The notes beneath the pieces were generated by a model, which worked only from the letters and a program-made list of their open reading frames with translations, did no database searches and had not been told where the DNA came from. Both the position numbers and the translations under genes were made by a program. Shown here in pieces: positions 51,925 through 59,849 of a DNA stretch of 64,000 nucleotides (positions are counted from its first letter, which is position 1; every line of letters begins with the position of its first letter). The DNA comes from DTWD01 sp963662965 (lineage in GTDB: Bacteria > Acidobacteriota > Vicinamibacteria > Vicinamibacterales > UBA8438). The stretch is from positions 5,157,828-5,221,827 of the forward strand of contig OY759970.1 of assembly GCA_963662965.1 (NCBI GenBank), written 5' to 3'.

Positions 51925-52856
51925 GGTATCGACGGCTCCTTTAAGACATGTCGCGCGACGCGGTCGGCGGCGGTGTAGGGATCGACCTCGCGAGCAGCGA
52001 CACCGTCGACCGCCTCATCCCACGCAGCGGTTCCCGCGAGCGCGTGCGAGAACCGTCGTCGCAAGATGGCCTCGAGGCGGGCGCGAGCGCGGTCGCGCGC
52101 TCGTTGGTCGCGATTCGATACGCCGTCCGCCACGCTGGCCATGGTGTCCGCCAACTCGTCCACGCCGTCACCGTTCGCGGCGCAGGTCTTGATCACCGGT
52201 GGACGCCGCGTACCGCTATCGGGCGAGCGCAGCGACAGCATCGCCTCGATCTCAGCGACGGCGAGATCGGCCCCGGTGCGATCCGACTTGTTCACCACGA
52301 ACACGTCGGCGATTTCCATGATGCCGGCCTTGATCGCCTGGACATCGTCGCCGGTCCCGGGAACCGTGATCACGACTGAGATGTCCGCCGTGCGACTCAC
52401 GTCGACCTCCCCTTGCCCCACGCCGACGGTTTCGATCGCCACGACGTCAAACCCCGCGGCATCGAGGACCATCACCGCGTCGTGCGTCGCGGGCGCCAGT
52501 CCCCCGAGATGGCCGCGGGTGGCCATGCTACGCACGAACACGCCGGCATCGGACGTGTGGTTCTGCATGCGGATGCGGTCACCCAGGAGGGCGCCGCCGG
52601 TGAAGGGGCTCGACGGATCAACGGCCAGCACCGCCACCTTCAGCTGGTCGCGGCGCCATAACCGTGTAAGGCGATCCACGAGGGAGCTCTTGCCGACGCC
52701 TGGCGGCCCGGTCAATCCCACGACCCACGCCCGACCGGTCTGTGCATACAGTTGCCCGATGAGCGACACAGACGCCGGCGCCTCGCCTTCGACGAGGGAG
52801 ATCGCGCGCGCCACTGCCTGTGCGTCGCCCGACGACACCCGGTCAGCGAGGTCCAT
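51921..52856 (-). CDS. meaB: MeaB/ArgK GTPase, methylmalonyl-CoA mutase chaperone
   Basis: A G3E-type GTPase (311 residues) that protects and reloads B12-dependent methylmalonyl-CoA mutase. Walker A: VGLTGPPGVGKSSLVDRLTR; family block AVLAVDPSSPFTGGALLGDR and IRMQNHTSDAGVFVRSMATR; ETVGVGQGEVDVS (switch); VVNKSDRTGAD (base specificity, NKSD). It overlaps the acyl-CoA dehydrogenase gene by 14 bases and mce by 4. Confidence 0.94.
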   Translation of the reverse strand: MDLADRVSSGDAQAVARAISLVEGEAPASVSLIGQLYAQTGRAWVVGLTGPPGVGKSSLVDRLTRLWRRDQLKVAVLAVDPSSPFTGGALLGDRIRMQNHTSDAGVFVRSMATRGHLGGLAPATHDAVMVLDAAGFDVVAIETVGVGQGEVDVSRTADISVVITVPGTGDDVQAIKAGIMEIADVFVVNKSDRTGADLAVAEIEAMLSLRSPDSGTRRPPVIKTCAANGDGVDELADTMASVADGVSNRDQRARDRARARLEAILRRRFSHALAGTAAWDEAVDGVAAREVDPYTAADRVARHVLKEPSIP

Positions 52857-54006
52857 GCCGTGATGCGGACGTCAAATACTGACGGGCGATGACGAGGCGC
52901 TGGATCTCGCTCGTCCCCTCACCGATCGTCAGCAGTTTGACGTCCCGGAAATACTTTTCAGCCGGGTAGTCTTTCATAAACCCGTAGCCCCCGTGAATCT
53001 GCACGCACTCGTCCGCCGCGCGCACCGCGACCTCGCTCGCGTACAGCTTCGCCATCGACGATTCGTGTGTGGTCGGCCGTCCCTGGTCCTTCAAGTACGC
53101 CGCGCGGTAGGTGAGGAGCCGAGACGCCTCGATGCCGGTCGCCATGTCCGCCAGCTTCCATTGAATCGCCTGAAACGTGGCCAACGCCTGACCGAATTGC
53201 CGGCGCTCTCTCGCGTAGCGGCGCGCCGCGTCGAATGCACCCTGCGCCAAACCGACCGAGAGCGCCGCAATCCCGATGCGACCGGCGTCGAGCACTTGGA
53301 GGGCATTGATGAAGCCGCGGCCCTCGCGGCCAAGCAGTTGGTCCCGCGCGACCCGGCAACCGTCGAATCGCGTCTCCGCCGTCAGACTGGCGCGCATCCC
53401 GAGCTTGTTCTCTTTTCGGCCGGCAGACATCCCCGGCGTGTCGCGCTCCACCACAAATGCGGAAATGCCGCGGCGCTCCTTGTCCGGATTGGTCACCGCC
53501 ATCACGACCGTGAGACCGGCGACACCGGCGTGGGTCGTGAACGACTTCGTCCCATCGAGTGTCCAGCCGCCGGCCTCCGGCGTCGCGCGCGTCCTCAGGC
53601 TCCCGGCATCACTTCCAGCGTCGGGTTCGGTGAGCGCCCACGCCCCCAGCATCTCTCCCCGCGCCAGGGGGGTGAGCCAGCGCTCCTTCTGCGCATCAGA
53701 GCCAAACATGGCGATGTGGGCAGCCGCGAGACCGTTGTGCGCCGCCACGGTCAAGGCGACGGCCGGGTCGACCCTCGCCAGTTCCTCGATGCAGATGCAG
53801 TATTCGACAGCGGTGAGACCGGCGCCGCCGTAGCGCTCGGGAAACTGGATGCCGAGCAAGCCGAGTGCCGCCAGCCGCGGCACGAGATCCAGCGGAAACG
53901 CCTGCGCTTCGTCCCAGGCCATCACGTGCGGTGCGATCTCGCGCTCGGCAAACTCCCGCACGGCCTGACGGGTCACCCGCTCCGCCTCGCTCGGACGGAA
54001 GTCCAT
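52843..54006 (-). CDS. Acyl-CoA dehydrogenase
   Basis: An FAD enzyme (387 residues) that oxidises acyl-CoA to enoyl-CoA and passes electrons to ETF. Signatures: WALTEPDAGSDAGSLRTRA, SFTTHAGVAGLTVVMAV, then QIHGGYGFMKDYPAEKYFRD and the base-containing LTIGEGTSEIQRLVIARQYL. Together with etfBA and ETF-QO it forms a complete electron route to the quinone pool. Substrate length cannot be judged. First gene of the unit with meaB and mce, in line with branched-chain or propionyl-CoA catabolism. Confidence 0.93.
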   Translation of the reverse strand: MDFRPSEAERVTRQAVREFAEREIAPHVMAWDEAQAFPLDLVPRLAALGLLGIQFPERYGGAGLTAVEYCICIEELARVDPAVALTVAAHNGLAAAHIAMFGSDAQKERWLTPLARGEMLGAWALTEPDAGSDAGSLRTRATPEAGGWTLDGTKSFTTHAGVAGLTVVMAVTNPDKERRGISAFVVERDTPGMSAGRKENKLGMRASLTAETRFDGCRVARDQLLGREGRGFINALQVLDAGRIGIAALSVGLAQGAFDAARRYARERRQFGQALATFQAIQWKLADMATGIEASRLLTYRAAYLKDQGRPTTHESSMAKLYASEVAVRAADECVQIHGGYGFMKDYPAEKYFRDVKLLTIGEGTSEIQRLVIARQYLTSASRHGPR

Positions 54007-54078
54007 CGCGTCGAGACTGTAGCACAGGGCACTAACGACGCCTTTGGGGGGTCACGATGGTCGGCGTCGGTGTCTTGG

Positions 54079-54102
54079 TTCAGGGCTCAGGGCTCAGGGC
54101 TT
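54079..54102. repeat. Short tandem CAGGGCT repeats
   Basis: TTCAGGGCTCAGGGCTCAGG and the following GCTTCAG form about three units of CAGGGCT in the 129-base gap between the divergent acyl-CoA dehydrogenase and outer-membrane protein genes. Confidence 0.7.
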
Positions 54103-54135
54103 CAGTGCCGACAAGGAACTGCCGATACGACGGTC

Positions 54136-54633
54136 ATGGCGAATCACGTCCGTGTGATGACCCGGACCCTGCGGCTGACGCTGGCGATGAGCGTGCTCGC
54201 CACTCCGGCATTCGCCGACCTCACCGCCTTCGTCGGCCCAAATCGGACCCCGACCAACCGAACGGCGACCGGAGCCGCCCTCGGCATCTCGTTGCTCATC
54301 ATCGGCTTCGAGTTCGAGTACTCCGCCACGCCGGAGGACCGGGCGGCCGACGCACCGTCGTTGAAAACGGGGATGTTCAACGTGCTCGTCCAGACGCCGT
54401 TTGGCGGCATGGCCGGACTCCAGTTTTACGGAACTGCGGGTGGGGGAATGTACCGGGAACAACTCGACGCGCGCGAAGAGACCAGCTTCGTGAGCAACGT
54501 CGGTGGCGGGGTCAAGATCTCATTGGTGGGACCGCTCCGATTGCGATTCGACTACCGACTGTTCTCGCTGCGCGGCGATCCACTGCACCGTCGCCCGCAA
54601 CGGCTCTACGCCGGTCTGAATCTGGCTTTCTAA
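54136..54633 (+). CDS. Small outer-membrane beta-barrel protein
   Basis: A 165-residue exported protein, the only plus-strand gene between rpsT and the right edge. Signal peptide: TLRLTLAMSVLATPAFA. The mature part alternates polar and hydrophobic residues as in a small eight-stranded barrel: ISLLIIGFEFEYSATPEDRA, NVLVQTPFGGMAGLQFYGTA, GGVKISLVGPLRLRFDYRLF, ending LYAGLNLAF with the C-terminal Phe expected by the Bam machine. No family is certain. ATG 54136 or ATG 54157 (MTRTLRL). The long open frame from 52993 is antisense of the dehydrogenase. Confidence 0.75.
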   Translation: MANHVRVMTRTLRLTLAMSVLATPAFADLTAFVGPNRTPTNRTATGAALGISLLIIGFEFEYSATPEDRAADAPSLKTGMFNVLVQTPFGGMAGLQFYGTAGGGMYREQLDAREETSFVSNVGGGVKISLVGPLRLRFDYRLFSLRGDPLHRRPQRLYAGLNLAF

Positions 54634-54751
54634 TCTTAGACGGGATCTGCGGCCCCGAACCCCGCCGCCGGCACTCGCGGGGACCCCCCAAGGCCCCACT
54701 CTGTGCCGGCGAGGGCGCGCACGTGCGCGCCCTGCTCGTACCTAGTGACAT
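54634..54751. repeat. Dispersed repeat, family B copy 5
   Basis: TTAGACGGGATCTGCGG at 54636, then CCGAACCCCGCCGCC, GCACTCGCGGGGACCCC, CCCCACTCTGTGCCGGCGA and GCGCGCCCTGCTCGTACCTA. Closest to the copy at 8228. It starts immediately after the stop of the barrel gene. Confidence 0.75.
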
Positions 54752-54792
54752 CGGGTCTGCTGCCCCGATAGCAGACGGGCTGGCAAGGAACC

Positions 54793-55278
54793 TTACTCGC
54801 CGAAGTCCATGACGAGCTCGAGATTCATTGGCACCTGCCCGAGACCAAATGAGCCGTTGAACGTCTCGTAGAGCGACTGGACCTCGTTCGGCACTTCCTC
54901 GTTCAGAATCTGCGCGACGGAATAGTCGGCGTCGGGCACCGTCGGGTCGATGAACCATACGTAGAGCACGTTGTCATTGGGACCGGGCTCCAGCGCCCGG
55001 TACACCTTCCACCCCGACGCCTGCTCGACCCGCTCGGGATTCTCGCTGGCGGTCATCACCGCGCCAAGCCGCGTCATCACCTGCTCGAACGCGGCGGTAC
55101 TGTCGCGCTCGACGTAGTTGAAGATCATGCCGGTCGGCGCTTCCAACGTCTTGACCGCCTGTGCCGCCGCGTAGGACGGCGCGAATGCAAGGCCCATGAC
55201 CACCCCGACCCCAACCGCCGCGGTTAACGCACCGCCGCTCCACGCTAGCTGCCACCCGGCCATCCTGATGCGTGCCAT
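54793..55278 (-). CDS. Secreted protein of unknown family, paralogue 1
   Basis: A 161-residue exported protein. The N-terminal segment SGGALTAAVGVGVVMGLAFA with PSYAAA is a signal peptide. The mature domain has a conserved core GWKVYRALEPGPNDNVLYVW and FIDPTVPDADYSVAQILNEE followed by VPNEVQSLYETFNGSF. The same core occurs in the neighbouring gene at 55591, so the two are tandem paralogues. The pattern of a single alpha/beta domain with a WKVYR strand hints at a dimeric ferredoxin-like barrel. No database family is recalled. Function unknown. Confidence 0.75.
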   Translation of the reverse strand: MARIRMAGWQLAWSGGALTAAVGVGVVMGLAFAPSYAAAQAVKTLEAPTGMIFNYVERDSTAAFEQVMTRLGAVMTASENPERVEQASGWKVYRALEPGPNDNVLYVWFIDPTVPDADYSVAQILNEEVPNEVQSLYETFNGSFGLGQVPMNLELVMDFGE

Positions 55279-55294
55279 CAGCTCACCTCACATG

Positions 55295-55350
55295 CTCAGA
55301 CACGGGGAATATCGCCCTTCCCCCAGACCCCCTCGCTCGCTCACTCGCGT
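55295..55350 (-). repeat. Dispersed palindromic repeat, family A copy 6 (short)
   Basis: GCTCAGACACGGGGAATATC (55295-55314) and GCCCTTCCCCCAGACCCCCT (55314-55333) are joined almost without a centre, then TCGCTCGCTCACTCGCG follows as in other copies. The central 20-30 bases have been lost. Confidence 0.75.
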
Positions 55351-55424
55351 CCCTCGATGCAACTCGAGACGCCGCGAGCTGTGTCGAGGGGCGGGGACCC
55401 AGACAGCCCCACGCCCCGGCTTTA

Positions 55425-55510
55425 CTCAGACGGGGCTGGTGGCCCCGTACCCCGCCGCCGGAGCTGCGCCGCTCCGGCGAGGGCGCGCCCGTGCGCGCCC
55501 TGTCGTCTTA
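55425..55510. repeat. Dispersed repeat, family B copy 6
   Basis: TCAGACGGGGCTGGTGGCCC, then CGTACCCCGCCGCCGG, GCGCCGCTCCGGCGA and GCGCGCCCGTGCGCGCCC. It is shorter than copies 2 and 5 and partly rearranged. Confidence 0.65.
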
Positions 55511-55590
55511 ACTGTAGAGACCAAGGTGAAGCGACGCGCGGGCGCACGGACCCGCGGTCGTCGGTCGCGGCGCGCGCCACACGGAGACGA

Positions 55591-56097
55591 TTAGAAGTCG
55601 GCTACCAACTCAAGCTCGACCAGTAACTGCTTGAGATTTCCGTCGGTAAACGCGCCGTTGTAGGCGTTGAACAGCTCTTCAATCTCGTCCTGGAATACTT
55701 CGTTCAGGATGGTCGCGGCCGAATAGTCGGCACCACGCACCACCGGGTCGATGAGCCACACGTACGGCACCATGTTCTGACCAGAAAAGTCGGCCCCGAG
55801 CCGGTAGACCTTCCAGCCACGGGCCTGCGCTTTGCGATCTTCCTCGGTGTTCCCACTCTGCTGCAGCGCGTCGTTCAATTTCTGCAGGATGCCTTCGTAG
55901 TCCGCCCTCGCCGACGGCTTTATGAATTGAAAGTTGAGAACCACGTCGCTATTAAACTCGACTCGTTGCGCCTGAGCCTCGGCCTGACGAGGGGGAAGGA
56001 ATATCCCCACCATCACCCCTACGGCCAGAGTCATGGCGAGCGCACCGCCCATCCAGAAGCGCTGGCGAATTGCCGGCTGATTTCGAAACGCACTCAT
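55591..56097 (-). CDS. Secreted protein of unknown family, paralogue 2
   Basis: A 168-residue exported protein. Signal segment: MGGALAMTLAVGVMVGIFL, then PPRQAEAQ. The core ARGWKVYRLGADFSGQNMVP, YVWLIDPVVRGADYSAATIL and NEVFQDEIEELFNAYNGAF aligns with paralogue 1 without large gaps. ATG 56097 fits. The pair sits between the barrel gene and hemW, separated by repeats. I know no function for either. Conservation of the aromatic and acidic core (VW-IDP, ADYS, ILNE) suggests a ligand or redox site. Confidence 0.75.
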   Translation of the reverse strand: MSAFRNQPAIRQRFWMGGALAMTLAVGVMVGIFLPPRQAEAQAQRVEFNSDVVLNFQFIKPSARADYEGILQKLNDALQQSGNTEEDRKAQARGWKVYRLGADFSGQNMVPYVWLIDPVVRGADYSAATILNEVFQDEIEELFNAYNGAFTDGNLKQLLVELELVADF

Positions 56098-56159
56098 GTT
56101 GCTGTCCTCCTTGGTCTTCGGCCTCCGAAAGCGCGGGGTATTTTACCGTACCGGCCGCG

Positions 56160-57308
56160 CTAGACAAAGTCCTTCATTACCTCGTTGGAAACGAGCATGC
56201 CGGCCCGCGTCAGCCGCCAGCGGCCATCGGCGTCAACCAGCACCCCCGCCTCGACATAGGGCCGCAGCTTCCGACCGAACCGGCCGCGGAGGTCCGTGTG
56301 ATAGCGGCGGCCGAGGGCGTCCACGTCGACCCCCTCGACGAGCTGCAGGCCCGTAAACACGGCGTCGCCGAGGCGCTCGTCGGCCGGGAGCCGCCGCCGG
56401 CCTTCGGCCGGCGACTCGCCGCACTCGATGGTCTCGATGTAACGGACGGTCTCGGAGCAGTTCTTCCACCGCACGCCGGCCCGTGTGGAATGGGCCCCGC
56501 ACCCGAAGCCGAGCCAGCTGCCGTCCCGCCAGTACTTGAGGTTGTGACGAGAGCGCCGTCCTGGTCGGGACACGTTGGAGATTTCGTATTGCTCGTATCC
56601 GGCTCGATCCGTCCGTTCGAGCGCGTCGAGATACATCTCGGCCGCATCTTCATCCGGTGCCAGCGACCAGCCGCTCCGTGCCATCTCCTCCCGTAGCGGT
56701 GCGTTCGGATAGAGCTCCAGCATGTAGAGCGAGGCGTGGTCCGGCGACAACGCGACCATCTCATCGACCGACGCCACGCAGTCCGTTCGGCTTTGTCCAG
56801 GCAGCCAGAGCATCAAGTCAAGGCTGAGGTTGGTGCAACCGGCATCTCGTAGCGTCGTGATCGCGGTCCGCGCCTGGTCGGCCGTGTGCGTGCGCCCCAG
56901 GCGGACAAGCTCATGGTCATGGAACGACTGCACGCCGAGACTGACCCGCGTGATCCCGACGTCGAGGAGCCCATGCACGTGAGACCCCCTGCACGATTCT
57001 GGATTCATCTCCAACGTCGTCTCGACTCCCTCGGCCACCGCGAAGGCCGATCGACAGGCATCGAGAATCTGCGCGACCTCGGACGCGTCGAGCAGCGATG
57101 GTGTCCCGCCACCGAAGAAGATGGAGTCGACCTGTGCCCCATCGCCGGCTCTACCGATTTCGGCAACGAGCGCCGCGACGTAACGCTGCTTGAGCGCGCC
57201 ATCAAAGAGTCCGCGATTGAAGTTGCAGTAATTGCAGATGGCGCTGCAGAACGGGATGTGAATGTAGATTCCGAGGGCGCCCGAGGGCGCTGCTTCTGTC
57301 GACCGCAT
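56160..57308 (-). CDS. hemW: Radical SAM protein HemW (heme chaperone, CPO homologue)
   Basis: A 382-residue member of the HemW/HemN family. Cluster cysteines are in YIHIPFCSAICNYCNFNRG (CxxxCxxC). FFGGGTPSLLDASEVAQIL, TLEMNPESC, SLGVQSFHDHELVRLGRTH and NLSLDLMLWLPGQS are HemW-type motifs. The C-terminal winged-helix part ends LTRAGMLVSNEVMKDFV. The extra N-terminal cysteine of true HemN coproporphyrinogen dehydrogenase is not seen in a comparable context, so HemW is preferred. ATG 57308 replaces the longer frame to 57413, which overlaps the DnaC-like gene. Confidence 0.88.
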   Translation of the reverse strand: MRSTEAAPSGALGIYIHIPFCSAICNYCNFNRGLFDGALKQRYVAALVAEIGRAGDGAQVDSIFFGGGTPSLLDASEVAQILDACRSAFAVAEGVETTLEMNPESCRGSHVHGLLDVGITRVSLGVQSFHDHELVRLGRTHTADQARTAITTLRDAGCTNLSLDLMLWLPGQSRTDCVASVDEMVALSPDHASLYMLELYPNAPLREEMARSGWSLAPDEDAAEMYLDALERTDRAGYEQYEISNVSRPGRRSRHNLKYWRDGSWLGFGCGAHSTRAGVRWKNCSETVRYIETIECGESPAEGRRRLPADERLGDAVFTGLQLVEGVDVDALGRRYHTDLRGRFGRKLRPYVEAGVLVDADGRWRLTRAGMLVSNEVMKDFV

Positions 57309-57324
57309 GCGTGGAGGGAGCTCG

Positions 57325-58170
57325 CTAGCTGCTGCCGGCTTTCCCGCCCAACCAGCCGAGGTCGAGCTGTCCCTCGCGGGGTCCCTCTCGCAGCCGGGCG
57401 CGAGCGCGGACACCGGTACGCTTCGGCAAGCGCTTCTGCGGGCGCGTCTTCCACGTCTGAAACAGCACCTCGGCGTTCGGCGGGTACTCGAAATCTCGGT
57501 AGTCTGGTCCAGCGAACTCGAGGAATTCGCACATCTCGCGAAGTCTCGAGTGCATCCGAAAGCTCACGCGCACAAGCAGCGAGTCCAGGTCCTCAATATC
57601 CTCGATGTCCTCGTAGTTCGAGGTGAAGATTGTCGGGCGACGCTCGTTATAGCGCGTACTGACGATGAGGTTCATCGTCTCCTCGACCCAATCGGTGAGC
57701 CGTTCGGCGCCGAGGTCATCGAGCACGAGGAGCTCGGCATCCATCACCTCGCGGAGAATGTCGGCTTCTGACGCGCGGGTGACAGGATTGTAGGTGCTCT
57801 TGATGGTGCTGAGCAGCGAGCGCGTGTCGTAGTAGACGCCGCGCACGCCCTTCGACGCCACCTCGCGCAGCACGGAGATCGCCAGGTGCGTCTTGCCGAT
57901 CCCGGGCGGACCTATGAACATCAGCCCTTTGTCGACGACCGGAAAGGCATCGGCAAACGCCCGCGCCTTCTTCACTGCCCGAATCAGCTTGTCGTTCGGG
58001 TAGGTGACGAAGGTGGAAAAGCCACACTTGGCGTAGCGTGGCGGGATCCGCGCGTGCGAGAGCATCTGGCGCGCGATCTCCGTGCGCCAGCACTCGCATC
58101 GCTCCACGCGCCGCGTACCCTTGACGTCGCGTGCGCGCCACCCGGTGTCATTGCAGTGGGGACAGCTCAT
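57325..58170 (-). CDS. DnaC/DnaI-like AAA+ ATPase (helicase loader type)
   Basis: A 281-residue ATPase of the DnaC/IstB group. An N-terminal zinc-type module has CPHCNDTGW and CECW (residues 3-27). The AAA+ part has Walker A MFIGPPGIGKTHLAISVLRE, Walker B ELLVLDDLGAERLTDWVEET and sensor 1 PTIFTSNYEDIEDIEDLDSL, then an Arg finger in RVSFRMHSRLREMCEF. Such proteins load the replicative helicase. It is not next to a transposase, so an IstB role is unlikely. The C-terminal tail is basic and longer than usual. Confidence 0.85.
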   Translation of the reverse strand: MSCPHCNDTGWRARDVKGTRRVERCECWRTEIARQMLSHARIPPRYAKCGFSTFVTYPNDKLIRAVKKARAFADAFPVVDKGLMFIGPPGIGKTHLAISVLREVASKGVRGVYYDTRSLLSTIKSTYNPVTRASEADILREVMDAELLVLDDLGAERLTDWVEETMNLIVSTRYNERRPTIFTSNYEDIEDIEDLDSLLVRVSFRMHSRLREMCEFLEFAGPDYRDFEYPPNAEVLFQTWKTRPQKRLPKRTGVRARARLREGPREGQLDLGWLGGKAGSS

Positions 58171-58229
58171 GACAGCCTAGGAGCCCGTGGACTCCTAGCG
58201 TCACAAGAATACCCCGACATCCCACGCTA

Positions 58230-58688
58230 CTACGAGCGTTTTCGTTTGGTCTTGCGGCGCACTGGCTTATTCCGTGCGGACGACGGCGTCACGCGGTCGC
58301 CCGACACCGTACGCACGAGGTCCGTCGGATGAGACTTCACGAGCGCGGTGCCAAGTCGTTGCTCCCAATCGCCGAGGCCCTTCGCCAGCTCATGCTTGAC
58401 GTAGTTCATGAACTCATTGACCTCGCACTGCATGCGGTCCATCTTCTCGCGCATGTTGAGAATGATCTCGACACCCGCCAGATTCACGCCGAGATCACGA
58501 GTCAGCGACAAGATGGTCTCGAGCCGCTTGAGGTCCTCCTCGCTGTAGAGCCGCGTATTGCCTTCGGTGCGCGATGGTTTCAGCAACCCCTCACGCTCGT
58601 ACAGACGGAGCGTTTGCGGGTGGATCGCATAGCGCTCGGCCACGACGCTGATCATGTAGGACGCTTTGTCGGTCGGCTTCGCGGTCAT
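58230..58688 (-). CDS. hspR: HspR-type MerR regulator
   Basis: A 152-residue MerR-family protein. Helix-turn-helix: YMISVVAERYAIHPQTLRLY and EREGLLKPSRTEGNTRLYSE, then DLKRLETILSLTRDLGVNLA, typical of HspR, the repressor of dnaK operons. The long C-terminal tail is basic (NKPVRRKTKRKRS). It follows dnaJ, as in other HspR-containing genomes, so it likely represses the dnaK-dnaJ-hspR unit. A clear HAIR operator was not found, see the dnaK promoter. Confidence 0.86.
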   Translation of the reverse strand: MTAKPTDKASYMISVVAERYAIHPQTLRLYEREGLLKPSRTEGNTRLYSEEDLKRLETILSLTRDLGVNLAGVEIILNMREKMDRMQCEVNEFMNYVKHELAKGLGDWEQRLGTALVKSHPTDLVRTVSGDRVTPSSARNKPVRRKTKRKRS

Positions 58689-58709
58689 GTTCGGGTTACT
58701 CGAAAATCT

Positions 58710-59843
58710 TCATTCCTCAAAGAGGTCCTTGCGGACGTCGTTCGAGTGGATCCGTCCGAACTCCCGTAGCAGCTCCTTCGACCGCTCGTCGAAGATCGGG
58801 GGCAAGACGACATTGACCTCAACCACCAGGTCTCCACGTTCGCCACTCCGCGGCGACGACACGCCCCGCGAGCGTAGTCGGAATCGTTGTCCCGACTGGG
58901 TGCCTGGCGGAATACGCAGGCGGACGAGACCGTCAAGGGTCGGCACGTCAATCCTTGCCCCGAGGGCCGCCTCGTGGATGGCGACCGGGAGATCCAGGTA
59001 CAGATCGTCCCCTTCACGCCGCAAGAGACGATGGGCTTCGACGTGCGCCGTAATGTACAGGTCGCCCGGCGTCCCGCCCAGGCGGCCCGCGTTCCCCTTC
59101 GCCTCAACGCGCAGCCTCGCGCCGTCACTCACCCCTGCCGGCACCTGGATGGTGATGTTTTCGTCCCTGGCGACGATGCCGCTCTCGCGGCACGTCGCGC
59201 ACGGCCGGTGCCGGAGGCGGCCGGTGCCGTCGCAGAACTTGCACGACTTGGAGAACACCATGTGCCCGCGCCGCCACCGTGTGGTTCCCACGCCGTGACA
59301 ACGGGTGCATCGTCCTTCGACCGCGCGCCGGCGGCCGCTCCCGCTGCAGCTCTCACAGACGTCAAGTCGGGTGATGGTCAGGCGCCGCTCCGCGCCGGTC
59401 ACTGCTTCCTCGAACGTCAGCGACACTTCGCCGAAGAGATCGCTCCCCTGCTCGGGCCCCTCCGCGGCCGGTCGCTTTCGTTCGGCCGCCTCCTGAAAGA
59501 CATCGGAGAACAGCTCGTCGAAGGTGGCCGACGCACCGCCGCTCCCACCGGCCGTCGAAAAATCGAAGCCCTGGAACTCAACCGATGCCGCGGGCGCCAT
59601 CGACGCGCGCACGCCGTGCGCGTCGTACTCGTGGCGTCGATCCGGATCGCGGAGGGTCTCGTACGCCTGGGTGAGAAGGCGAAAAAACGCTTCCGCCTCA
59701 CCGTCCCCCGGATTGATGTCCGGGTGGTAGCGGCGAGCCAGGCGCTTATAGGCGCGCTTGACCTCTGAGACCGTCGCGGCCCGCTTAACTCCAAGGATGA
59801 CGTAGAAGTCCAGCTGATTCACTGGGAACTCCACCGCCGCCAC
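58710..59843 (-). CDS. dnaJ: Molecular chaperone DnaJ
   Basis: A 377-residue co-chaperone. J domain (residues 10-75) with the HPD motif in RRYHPDINPGDGEAEAFFRL. Then a linker, then a zinc domain with four CxxCxGxG-type repeats: CESCSGSG, CTRCHGVG, CKFCDGTG, CATCRESG (the last one imperfect). The client domains follow. The G/F-rich linker is short and partly acidic. It starts 6 bases after dnaK. No grpE lies between or beside them, unlike many dnaK operons. Confidence 0.94.
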   Translation of the reverse strand: MAAVEFPVNQLDFYVILGVKRAATVSEVKRAYKRLARRYHPDINPGDGEAEAFFRLLTQAYETLRDPDRRHEYDAHGVRASMAPAASVEFQGFDFSTAGGSGGASATFDELFSDVFQEAAERKRPAAEGPEQGSDLFGEVSLTFEEAVTGAERRLTITRLDVCESCSGSGRRRAVEGRCTRCHGVGTTRWRRGHMVFSKSCKFCDGTGRLRHRPCATCRESGIVARDENITIQVPAGVSDGARLRVEAKGNAGRLGGTPGDLYITAHVEAHRLLRREGDDLYLDLPVAIHEAALGARIDVPTLDGLVRLRIPPGTQSGQRFRLRSRGVSSPRSGERGDLVVEVNVVLPPIFDERSKELLREFGRIHSNDVRKDLFEE

Positions 59844-59849
59844 CGACGG

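Larger units (their letters stand above)
55279..55590. other. Repeat-filled gap between the two secreted paralogues
   Basis: These 312 bases contain a family A copy (55295-55350) and a family B copy (55425-55510). The stretch between them and 55511-55590 hold no gene that I can support. Confidence 0.6.

Noticed and set aside
52993..54633. A 546-codon open frame on the plus strand
   Set aside because: Most of it is antisense to the acyl-CoA dehydrogenase. Only the last 165 codons (from 54136) have a signal peptide and barrel pattern and are kept as a gene.
57325..58170. IstB transposition helper
   Set aside because: The ATPase has an N-terminal CxxC module as in DnaC/DnaI-type loaders, and there is no IS21 transposase next to it.
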